A DNA stretch of 21,352 bases from Bacteroidales bacterium UBA6397 (GTDB lineage: Bacteria; Bacteroidota; Bacteroidia; Bacteroidales; UBA932): assembly GCA_002439875.1 (NCBI GenBank), contig DJQB01000027.1, forward strand, positions 1 through 21,352. The letters run 5' to 3'. Below, in pieces: positions 6,115 to 13,701 of the stretch. A model generated the notes under the pieces. That model was not told the DNA's origin, ran no database searches, and was given only the letters and a program-made list of their open reading frames with translations. A program made the translations under genes and the position numbers. How positions within the stretch are numbered: the first letter of the stretch is position 1; every line of letters starts with the position of its first letter.

Positions 6115-7478
6115 AATAGAGGTAGCTTGACTGTGTAGAACTCGTCCGTGCGGATGATCTCGATCCCCTTGCCGGAACGTTCCTTGTACTGTTGGCGTAT
6201 GTAGTTGAGCCCCAGTCCGCTGGACTGTGCCTCGGTAAATTTAGGAATGAGGTTGTTTGTCACTGTCACGGTCATCCCGTCTGAGGTCACGCTGACATTC
6301 AGAGGCCTGGATGGAGAAACTGCGTTGTGCTTCGTGGCGTTCTCGATCAGAAGCTGCACTGAGCATGGAACAACGTGTCTGGACATGTCCTCAGGCGGAA
6401 TGCTTACCTCAACATTGAACCCTTCCTGGAACCTTACCTTCAGCAAATCCCGGTACATCTCGACATAGGTCATCTCGTCCCGCAGCGTCACGACGCTTTC
6501 CTCCTCGTTGCGAAGCATGTAGCGGTATATACCCGCCAATTTATGAATATACTCGCTCGCTTCCTTGTCCTGTCCGTCCAGCACGAGGGCGTCCAGGATA
6601 TTCAAAGAATTGAAGAGGAAGTGCGGGTTGACCTGCTGCTTGAGGTTGAGGTACTGGAACTTGGCTAGGTCAGCGCGGTCCTTCTCCTTTTCGGCGTTGC
6701 GGCGGGCTGTGATGGCATATTCAATCATGTAGATCACTGAATATATCATCATTTCCGCGATGAAGGCCACCAGAAGAAGTTCAAGCAGACTTTTCGCGGA
6801 GAAAGGCCTGAAGTGAAAAGGCAGTCCAAAGCCAACCAGAGTAGCGGAAATCGCTGAGATTCCTGCCAAAAAAGATGCCGTGGTGAGCACGTGGCAGGCG
6901 GTCGATTTCTTTCCTGGCAAGTCCTTTGTCTGTTCCACAAAGAGTATGGTCAGACAGACCATCACCAGCAGGATGAAAGAGTTGTCCACAAACACTGTGA
7001 CAGCCTTAAGCACGGAGCCTCCTTCGAAGAGGGTAGAACTGAACAGATAGATTATGATTCTGACAATCAGAATCATAGCGACAGCAATCGCAAGCCAGGT
7101 AATCTCTATGTTGCGCGTCTTCGGCTCCTTTGCGTGTCTGTCAGCGAAACGTCTCATGAACATGACAAGTCCCCATCCCATAGCCTCGGTCGTCGTGAAT
7201 GTCGCGATGGCGGGGGAGAGCAGCGGATGATTGATGAACATCCCGACGAGGGCAGCAATCCCGTTACCTAGGATGTAGCCGAGAATGTTGGCGATAATGA
7301 TGACGATGGATGAAAACTCCACGCTTTGGCGATATCTCAGACAAAGGATGACAGTCAGGACAATGGTGAGGGTCGTGAGCGCTAGTTCGTCACCGAAGCT
7401 AAACATCCTGCACAATACTGCCGTTGCTACGTGGAGCAGCGCGAAACAATGGATTATGGAGGATATCTTCAGTGTCAT
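6111..7478 (-). CDS. Membrane sensor histidine kinase, LytS/YehU type (His_kinase + HATPase)
   Basis: A 455-aa protein. The first ~257 residues contain about eight hydrophobic segments (for example around 7-24, 33-49, 56-82, 128-147, 160-181, 196-219 and 230-254) with almost no extracytoplasmic domain, so the signal is probably sensed in or near the membrane. A short charged helix (ARRNAEKEKDRADLAKFQ) leads to the His_kinase domain with H286 in QQVNPHFLFNSLN, then the ATPase N-box LLIENATKHN (377-386) and a G-box SGLGLNYI (420-427). This is the standard partner of LytTR regulators, and the two genes overlap by 4 bases. Divergent from the starch operon across a 205-bp gap with LytTR-type sites. 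Its ligand is unknown. No good -7 box was found upstream on the minus strand. Confidence 0.93.
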   Translation of the reverse strand: MTLKISSIIHCFALLHVATAVLCRMFSFGDELALTTLTIVLTVILCLRYRQSVEFSSIVIIIANILGYILGNGIAALVGMFINHPLLSPAIATFTTTEAMGWGLVMFMRRFADRHAKEPKTRNIEITWLAIAVAMILIVRIIIYLFSSTLFEGGSVLKAVTVFVDNSFILLVMVCLTILFVEQTKDLPGKKSTACHVLTTASFLAGISAISATLVGFGLPFHFRPFSAKSLLELLLVAFIAEMMIYSVIYMIEYAITARRNAEKEKDRADLAKFQYLNLKQQVNPHFLFNSLNILDALVLDGQDKEASEYIHKLAGIYRYMLRNEEESVVTLRDEMTYVEMYRDLLKVRFQEGFNVEVSIPPEDMSRHVVPCSVQLLIENATKHNAVSPSRPLNVSVTSDGMTVTVTNNLIPKFTEAQSSGLGLNYIRQQYKERSGKGIEIIRTDEFYTVKLPLL

Positions 7479-7558
7479 AAAACTATAGTGGTCAAGAGAC
7501 CCTTATAAGATTGTCTGTCTTGTTTGCCAAGCATGCTGCAATTTAAGAAAAATATCTT

Positions 7559-7609
7559 TCATTTCGTCATTAAAACATTACAGTTCGTCTCTTTTTTCTT
7601 GCCGTTCGT
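7559..7609 (+). promoter_or_regulatory. Array of three LytTR-type half-sites at exact 21-bp spacing
   Basis: Half-sites tcatttcgt (7559-7567), acagttcgt (7580-7588) and gccgttcgt (7601-7609) each start 21 bp after the previous one and share TTCGTC at 7563, 7584 and 7605. The middle one fits the published LytTR consensus [TA][AC][CA]GTTN[AG][TG] at all nine positions; the other two fit at eight. Two 9-bp repeats with a 12-bp spacer is the normal LytTR layout; here there are three. They end 33 bases before the -7-like box at 7643 and about 80-130 bases upstream of the kinase start, so both directions could be controlled. Confidence 0.75.
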
Positions 7610-7628
7610 CTTTCCTATACTAATTAAT

Positions 7629-7641
7629 CTGCGCATTTAGT
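7629..7641. repeat. Left copy of a 13-bp inverted repeat flanking the MFS gene
   Basis: ctgcgcatttagt here is the exact reverse complement of actaaatgcgcag at 9037-9049, just before susC. This copy lies between the LytTR sites and the -7-like box of the operon. Core tgcgca is itself palindromic. Function unknown: shared operator or recombination site. Confidence 0.7.
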
Positions 7642-7642
7642 C

Positions 7643-7650
7643 TATATTTA
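7643..7650 (+). promoter_or_regulatory. Probable -7 box (TATATTTA) of the starch operon
   Basis: Matches TAnnTTTG except for the last base, 33 bases upstream of the transporter ATG. There is no TTTG at the -33 position, which fits a weak promoter depending on an activator bound at the LytTR array, whose last half-site would be centred near -50. The rest of 7479-7683 holds no other recognisable feature. Confidence 0.5.
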
Positions 7651-7683
7651 CCGCGAAATGACACTGGAATTAGTACCATAAAA

Positions 7684-9015
7684 ATGCAACATAAGAGTAA
7701 ACTTACATTCTGGGAGATGTGGAATCTCAGCTTCGGTTTCTTCGGAGTGCAGATAGCTTATGCTCTTCAAAGTGCGAACATAAGCAGGATTTTCGCTACT
7801 CTTGGAGCCGATCCGCATCAACTGAGTTTCTTCTGGATTCTTCCTCCTTTGATGGGAATGATTGTCCAACCGCTCATCGGTAAGTGGTCGGACAGGACAT
7901 GGTGTAGGATGGGGCGCAGAAAGCCTTATCTTCTGATAGGAGCCTTGATCTCCGTCCTTGTGATGATCTTCCTTCCTAACGCTGGAAGCCTGAGTTTCTC
8001 CTCGAGGCTGATTCTCGGACTGAACGGAGCGATGTGGTTCGGGCTGTTCTCTCTCATATTCCTGGACACTTCGATCAATGTGGCTATGCAGCCGTTCAAG
8101 ATGATGGTCGGAGACATGGTGAGTGAGGAGCAGAAGGCGCAGGCATATTCAATCCAGTCGCTGCTGTGCAACGCTGGAAGTCTGGTCGGGTATCTGTTTC
8201 CTATCTTCTTCACTTGGATTGGCATCGCCAACATCGCCCCCAAGGGACAGATTCCTCCGTCAGTGATCTGGAGCTTCTGGTGCGGTGCCGCGATTCTCAT
8301 CGTCTGTGTGCTTTACACTTTCCTTAAAGTCAAGGAGATGAATCCTCAGGAATATGCCGAATTTCATTCCAGCGACCCTAAGCGTCAGGCAGAAGAGAAG
8401 AAAGAGAACCCAGGACTCATCAAGCTGCTGTTCCACGCTCCGAGGACATTCTGGACAGTGGGGCTGGTGCAGTTCTTCTGCTGGGCCGCTTTCATGTATA
8501 TGTGGACATATTCAAACGGAGCGATCGCAGCGAATTGCTGGAACGCCACCGACACCGCCTCAGAGGGGTATCAGGCCGCGGGCAACTGGGTCGGGGTGGT
8601 CTTTGCGGTACAGGCTGTAGGCTCGATTCTGTGGGCTATCGTGCTCCCTAAGTTCCGTTCATTGAAGCTTGCCTATGTGGTGAGCCTACTGATTGGAGCG
8701 GCAGGATTCATCTCGGTCGCTTTCGTGCACAACCACTACCTCCTCTGTGTGTCATATTTCCTGATTGGAACCGCATGGACCGCAATGCTTGCCCTTCCGT
8801 TCACACTGCTGACCAATTCGTTGGATGGCGAACATATGGGAAGTTATCTGGGGTTGTTTAATTGTACCATCTGTCTACCTCAGATTGTCGCTGCTGCTTT
8901 AGGAGGCACTTTGCTGAAGGCTCTTGGCGGAATTCAGGCCAATATGTTGATCACAGCGGGAGTTCTTCTGGTTCTTGGCGCGCTGAGTGTCCGTCTCATT
9001 ACCGTGAAGAGATAA
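7684..9015 (+). CDS. MFS/GPH-type sugar transporter (SLC45-like, probable maltose or maltooligosaccharide importer)
   Basis: A 443-aa inner-membrane protein with about 12 hydrophobic segments. The start (LTFWEMWNLSFGFFGVQIAY, then ALQSANISRIFATLGAD) and the loop GKWSDRTWCRMGRRKPYLLIG between TM2 and TM3 are typical of the SLC45/GPH-related sugar:cation symporters that Bacteroidota place in alpha-glucan loci. The central loop (KEMNPQEYAEFHSSDPKRQA) is cytoplasmic and charged. As the first gene of the starch operon, 56 bases before the SusC ATG, it probably moves maltose or short maltodextrins from periplasm to cytoplasm after hydrolysis. Flanked by a 13-bp inverted repeat. Substrate is inferred from context and family. 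Confidence 0.88.
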   Translation: MQHKSKLTFWEMWNLSFGFFGVQIAYALQSANISRIFATLGADPHQLSFFWILPPLMGMIVQPLIGKWSDRTWCRMGRRKPYLLIGALISVLVMIFLPNAGSLSFSSRLILGLNGAMWFGLFSLIFLDTSINVAMQPFKMMVGDMVSEEQKAQAYSIQSLLCNAGSLVGYLFPIFFTWIGIANIAPKGQIPPSVIWSFWCGAAILIVCVLYTFLKVKEMNPQEYAEFHSSDPKRQAEEKKENPGLIKLLFHAPRTFWTVGLVQFFCWAAFMYMWTYSNGAIAANCWNATDTASEGYQAAGNWVGVVFAVQAVGSILWAIVLPKFRSLKLAYVVSLLIGAAGFISVAFVHNHYLLCVSYFLIGTAWTAMLALPFTLLTNSLDGEHMGSYLGLFNCTICLPQIVAAALGGTLLKALGGIQANMLITAGVLLVLGALSVRLITVKR

Positions 9016-9036
9016 CCTATTAAAGATAATTATTTT

Positions 9037-9049
9037 ACTAAATGCGCAG
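9037..9049. repeat. Right copy of the 13-bp inverted repeat, upstream of susC
   Basis: actaaatgcgcag, exact reverse complement of 7629-7641, inside the 56-bp gap between the transporter stop and the SusC ATG. No -7 box is evident in the gap, so the site is not obviously part of a second promoter. Confidence 0.7.
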
Positions 9050-9071
9050 TTTAACAAATCAAACATTCCAA

Positions 9072-12000
9072 ATGAAAAGGATTATAGCTGCTGTGGCGAC
9101 CTTGCTGCTTTGTTTGGTCGGCACAACCGTATCCGCTCAGAGCGGGTATCAGGTGAAAGGAGTTGTAGTCGATGCCGCAGGTCCGGTTATCGGAGCCACT
9201 GTCATGGAACAGGGAACTTCGACCGGAACATCGACTGGCGTTGATGGAGACTACATCCTTAACGTTTCTGGCCCGGATGCCACTATTGTCATCAGTTGCA
9301 TCGGCTACACAACACAGTCATTCAAGGCCTCCGCTGTTCCGGCAAAGGTCGTCCTTGCCACCGACACTGAGTTTCTTGACGATGTTGTCGTGATCGGTTA
9401 TGGTACCGTCAAGAAGAGTGACATGACCGGTTCGATCTCTTCCGTGAAGGCCGATCAGCTCAACAAAGGTATGGTGACATCACCTTCAGACCTGCTTCAG
9501 GGCAAGTCCGCAGGTGTGGTTGTCACGATGGGAGACGGTGCACCGGGTTCCGCCAGCACAATCAGAATCCGTGGCGGTTCCTCACTGAAGGCCAACAACA
9601 ACCCTCTCGTTGTGGTTGATGGTCTGCCTCTTTCCGAGACCAGCATCAGCGGTGTTTCCGATGCCCTTTCATCAATCAACCCTAACGACATTGAGAGTTT
9701 CACCGTCCTCAAGGATGCCTCCGCTACCGCAATTTTCGGTTCAAGGGCTTCCAACGGTGTCATTATGATCACCACCAAGAAGGGTTCCAAGGGTGCCGAA
9801 GGCATCCACGTGAGCGCTGACCTCACTGCTTCAGTAAGCCAGAACGCCAAGTATGTGGATGTGCTGACCGGTGACGAGATGCGTGACCTCATGAAATGGT
9901 ATCTCGGTGACCAAGGTGCGGCCTACGCGGCTCTCGGAAAGGAGAACACCAACTGGCAGAAAGAGATCTATCAGCTTGGTAACACCGTTGACGGCAACGT
10001 GGCCGTTTCCGGCAGGGTGGGCAAGAGCGACATGTTCCGCATGCCTTATCGTGTGTCCCTCGGCTACCACAACCAGGATGGTACCCTCAAAACCTCCAAT
10101 CTTACTCGTGAGACAATCGCGGTCAATCTCAACCCGACCCTTTTTGACGACCATCTTCAGGTCAACCTCAACGGAAAGCTGATGAACATGGACAACAGGT
10201 TCGCCAACCAGGACGCAATCGGTGGCGCTGTCCGCATGGACCCTACCCAGCCTGTCTATGACGAGAAAGGTCTGAACGGCTACTATTGGTGGAACAACGG
10301 CAAGGGCACAACTACCATTGACAACTGCAACACGATGGCCCAAATGAACCCTGTCGCGCTTCTGTACGACAAGGTTGACAAGTCGAATGCCAAGCGTTTC
10401 ATCGGCAACGCCCAGTTCAACTACAAGGTTCATGGATTCGAGGACCTCAGCGTCAACCTCAACCTCGGTCTCGACTGGTCCAAGTCAGACGGTACCGTTG
10501 ATGTCGCTCCCGGTACTGAAATGTCTTTCCACAACACCCAGGAGTCCGGCTCCGGCTATCACAACAACTACACCCAGACAAAACGTGACCAGACCCTTGA
10601 ATTCTACGCCCAGTACGACAAGACTCTCGGTCAGCACTCTTTCAACGCGATGGCCGGTTACTCTTGGCAGCATTTCTACAACTCGACTTTCAACGAGAAG
10701 TACAAGGCTGACGGAACACTGCCTACGGCATCGGACTACTATCTGAGCGCTCCTAATGTGTTCAAGACTGAATATTTCCTCGTCTCTTTCTTCGGGCGTG
10801 TGAACTATTCATTCAACGACCGCCTTTTGGTGACCGCCACACTGCGTAACGATGGTACCTCACGTTTCGCCAACAACAAGTGGGGGCTCTTCCCTTCAGT
10901 GGCCGTAAGCTACAATTTCGCCAAGGAGAAGCTCATCGCCAGCAGTGATGTCGTTTCCGCTTTGAAACTCAGACTCAGTTGGGGACAGACAGGCCAGCAG
11001 GATCTCCAGTCCGGTGACTATCCTACACTGTCATCCTACAAGTACAACACAAACCAGTCGATGTTTGTGTTCGGCAATCAGGTGATTACTCCTATCACCC
11101 CGCTGGGCTACAACGCTGATCTGAAGTGGGAGACCACCACGACCTATAATGTAGGTGTGGACTACGGATTTCTCAATGACAGGATCTTCGGTAGCGTGGA
11201 TGTCTACAAGCGTGACACCAAAGACCTGCTGAACCGCACTCCTGTGGCTGCCGGAGCCAACCTTTCCAACTATTTGAACGCCAACATCGGAGATCTTACC
11301 AACAAGGGTGTCGAATTCGAGATCAACGCCATCCCGGTACAGACAAGGGACTGGAGCTGGACCCTCGGTTTCAACGCAACCTTCAATGAGACAAAGATCA
11401 CAAAGCTGACCACCGATGACGAGCGTGAGGACTACTATGGAATCACGACCGGTGGAATCGCGGGAGGTACCGGAAACACAATTCAGGTACACCAGACCGG
11501 TCATGCCCCTAACTCGTTCTTCGTCTACAAGCAGGTCTATGACACTGACGGTAATCCTATCGAAGGCCTCTATGCCGACTTGAACAACGACGGCCAGATT
11601 GATGACAACGACAAATACTGCTTCCACAAGGCCGCTCCGGATTGGACATTCGGCTTCAACACTCAGCTGGCCTACAAGCGGTGGACCCTCGCGGTGAGCG
11701 CACATTCCAACATCGGCAACTATGTCTACAACAACATAGCCTCCAATGGAGACCTTCTTACCGATCTTTGGGCCAACAACTTCGTGAACAACCGTTACTC
11801 TACGGCAAAGGAACACAACTTCTCTTCATACGCCCAATACTGGTCTGACCTCTACATCGAGAACGCCTCGTTCCTGAAGATTGACAACATCACCCTCAGC
11901 CGCTCATTCAACTTCGGTCAGAAGAACCCGATGTCGTTCAATGTCTTCGCAACGGTGCAGAATGTCGCCACTTTCACCAAGTATGGCGGAATCGATCCTG

Positions 12001-12077
12001 AGATCTTCTCCGGAATCGACAACAACATGTATCCGAGACCTCGTACTTACATTCTTGGTGTCAAGTTCAACTTCTAA
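9072..12077 (+). CDS. susC: SusC-type TonB-dependent outer-membrane transporter for starch oligosaccharides
   Basis: 1001 aa from ATG 9072, close to the size of B. theta SusC. The frame is open from 9042, but MKRIIAAVATLLLCLVGTTV plus SAQ is a textbook signal peptide, so the downstream start is chosen. Order: signal peptide; carboxypeptidase-D-like domain (YQVKGVVVDAAGPVIGATV to CIGYTTQSF); TonB-box region DDVVVIGYGTVKKSDMTGS; plug with LLQGKSAGVVV, IRIRGGSS and VLKDASATAIFGSRASNGVI; then a long beta-barrel ending RPRTYILGVKFNF with a terminal Phe. It forms the outer-membrane pore capped by the SusD protein encoded 13 bases downstream and is energised by TonB-ExbBD, which is not in the window. 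Confidence 0.95.
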   Translation: MKRIIAAVATLLLCLVGTTVSAQSGYQVKGVVVDAAGPVIGATVMEQGTSTGTSTGVDGDYILNVSGPDATIVISCIGYTTQSFKASAVPAKVVLATDTEFLDDVVVIGYGTVKKSDMTGSISSVKADQLNKGMVTSPSDLLQGKSAGVVVTMGDGAPGSASTIRIRGGSSLKANNNPLVVVDGLPLSETSISGVSDALSSINPNDIESFTVLKDASATAIFGSRASNGVIMITTKKGSKGAEGIHVSADLTASVSQNAKYVDVLTGDEMRDLMKWYLGDQGAAYAALGKENTNWQKEIYQLGNTVDGNVAVSGRVGKSDMFRMPYRVSLGYHNQDGTLKTSNLTRETIAVNLNPTLFDDHLQVNLNGKLMNMDNRFANQDAIGGAVRMDPTQPVYDEKGLNGYYWWNNGKGTTTIDNCNTMAQMNPVALLYDKVDKSNAKRFIGNAQFNYKVHGFEDLSVNLNLGLDWSKSDGTVDVAPGTEMSFHNTQESGSGYHNNYTQTKRDQTLEFYAQYDKTLGQHSFNAMAGYSWQHFYNSTFNEKYKADGTLPTASDYYLSAPNVFKTEYFLVSFFGRVNYSFNDRLLVTATLRNDGTSRFANNKWGLFPSVAVSYNFAKEKLIASSDVVSALKLRLSWGQTGQQDLQSGDYPTLSSYKYNTNQSMFVFGNQVITPITPLGYNADLKWETTTTYNVGVDYGFLNDRIFGSVDVYKRDTKDLLNRTPVAAGANLSNYLNANIGDLTNKGVEFEINAIPVQTRDWSWTLGFNATFNETKITKLTTDDEREDYYGITTGGIAGGTGNTIQVHQTGHAPNSFFVYKQVYDTDGNPIEGLYADLNNDGQIDDNDKYCFHKAAPDWTFGFNTQLAYKRWTLAVSAHSNIGNYVYNNIASNGDLLTDLWANNFVNNRYSTAKEHNFSSYAQYWSDLYIENASFLKIDNITLSRSFNFGQKNPMSFNVFATVQNVATFTKYGGIDPEIFSGIDNNMYPRPRTYILGVKFNF

Positions 12078-12090
12078 TGTGTCATAAATT

Positions 12091-13695
12091 ATGAAAAAGA
12101 TAATCAGATATACAGCGATCGCCCTTGCGGTGACGATGTTCGCGGGTGCGGTGACCTCCTGCATTGGGGATCTTGATGTCAAGCCTATTGATCCGAACCT
12201 TGAGCTTCCTGAGGATGTCCTAAACAGTCAGGATGCTTTCACAGCGCTTCTCGCGAAGTGCTATCAGGGACTTTCCTGCTCATCTTCCACAGGTCCTAGC
12301 GGTGATCCGGACATTGAAGGTGTGGATGGCGGTTACGGCCAGTATATGAGAGCCCTGTTCAATATGGAAGAACTTTCCACCGATGTGGCCACCTGCTGCT
12401 GGAACGATGGAAACCTCTATGATATTCATAACATCAATTGGAACGCTTCCAACGAGTTTGTGCTTTCGATGTACTACCGTATCTATTTCCAGATCGGTCT
12501 TTGCAACGAGTTCATACGCCGTTCCAACGCGAGCGGCATAAGTGGCTACACTCTTAAGAACGCCTACATCGCAGAGGCGCGTGCGCTGAGACTTTTCAGC
12601 TACTACCACGCCATCGACATGTTCGGCAACGTTCCATTCGCGACTGATGAACAGTCGGTGGGTTCAACCGGAGCTGAGCAGATTTCCCGCGCAGACCTCT
12701 TCGACTGGATGGTTAAAGAGTGCAACGAACTTCTTGACGGCAGTGACCTTGCCGAACCGGGCAAGAATGAATATGGCCGCTGCGACAAAGGTATGGTACA
12801 GATGATCCTTGCCAAGCTTTACCTCAACGCTGAGGTTTGGAAAGGCACCGCAATGTACGCGGAAGCCGCTGCTGTCTGCGAGAAGATAATCAGTGAATAT
12901 CCTCTCCACACCACGAGTGCCGGCAAGTACAGCGCATGGCAGGAACTTTTCACCGCTGACAACCACCTTTGGACCGCCAACACAACCTACAACGGTGACG
13001 AGATCATCTTCGTTGTGGAGCAGGATGGCATCTTGGTTCAGTCTTACGGTGCGACCAACTATCTCGTGTTCGCTTGCACGGGTGGCAAGATGGATGCTGC
13101 CGCCATCGGAATCTCTTCCGGTTGGGGTGGACTTTCAATGACCGGTGCCTTCACAAGCAAGTTTGATGACGGCGACCTTCGCGCCACATTCTACACGGGT
13201 GAGGAGTTCGACCAGTACATCGATGCTATCCGCCGTGAGTCTGACAGCTGGTCAAACGGCTGGAAGTCAATGAAATTCCTGAATGTGAACCACGATGGAA
13301 GCAAGGCTCAGGCCGATGGTTTCGTGGACACAGACTGGCCTGTTTTCCGTAGTGCTGACGCTTACTTGATGTACGCCGAGTGCGCAGCCCGTGGAGCCGC
13401 CGACAAGACAAAGGGACAGAACTACCTGGACGCCGTCCGCGCCAGGGCCGGAGTAGGCAGCATAGCCCTTACTCTTGACAACATCATTGATGAGCGAGGA
13501 CGCGAGCTCTACTACGAAGGCTTCCGCCGTCAGGATCTCATCCGTTTCGGTCTCTTCACATCTGACAAGTACCTTTGGGAGTTCAAGGGTGGCGTCCAGG
13601 CCGGAAAGGCGGTTGACGAGCACTTCAATCTGTATCCTATCACATCCGGTGAGCTGAACGCTAACGGTAATCTTAAGCAGAACCCTGGATATTAA
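12091..13695 (+). CDS. susD: SusD-type starch-binding outer-membrane lipoprotein
   Basis: 534 aa with signal peptide MKKIIRYTAIALAVTMFAGA then VTSC, lipidated Cys24. The SusD N-terminal part includes SMYYRIYFQIGLCNEFIRR and the TPR-like helix AYIAEARALRLFSYYHAIDM followed by FGNVPF. The C-terminal SusD region includes ADAYLMYAECAARG, DERGRELYYEGFRRQDLIRF and the ending LYPITSGELNANGNLKQNPG-Y. The segments PDIEGVDGGYGQYMRALFNM, FGLFTSDKYLWEFKGG and NLYPI closely resemble B. theta SusD (recalled), pointing to starch rather than another glycan. It closes the SusC barrel and binds helical maltooligosaccharides. The stop is 6 bases before the next gene. Confidence 0.95.
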   Translation: MKKIIRYTAIALAVTMFAGAVTSCIGDLDVKPIDPNLELPEDVLNSQDAFTALLAKCYQGLSCSSSTGPSGDPDIEGVDGGYGQYMRALFNMEELSTDVATCCWNDGNLYDIHNINWNASNEFVLSMYYRIYFQIGLCNEFIRRSNASGISGYTLKNAYIAEARALRLFSYYHAIDMFGNVPFATDEQSVGSTGAEQISRADLFDWMVKECNELLDGSDLAEPGKNEYGRCDKGMVQMILAKLYLNAEVWKGTAMYAEAAAVCEKIISEYPLHTTSAGKYSAWQELFTADNHLWTANTTYNGDEIIFVVEQDGILVQSYGATNYLVFACTGGKMDAAAIGISSGWGGLSMTGAFTSKFDDGDLRATFYTGEEFDQYIDAIRRESDSWSNGWKSMKFLNVNHDGSKAQADGFVDTDWPVFRSADAYLMYAECAARGAADKTKGQNYLDAVRARAGVGSIALTLDNIIDERGRELYYEGFRRQDLIRFGLFTSDKYLWEFKGGVQAGKAVDEHFNLYPITSGELNANGNLKQNPGY

Positions 13696-13701
13696 TAGAT
13701 T

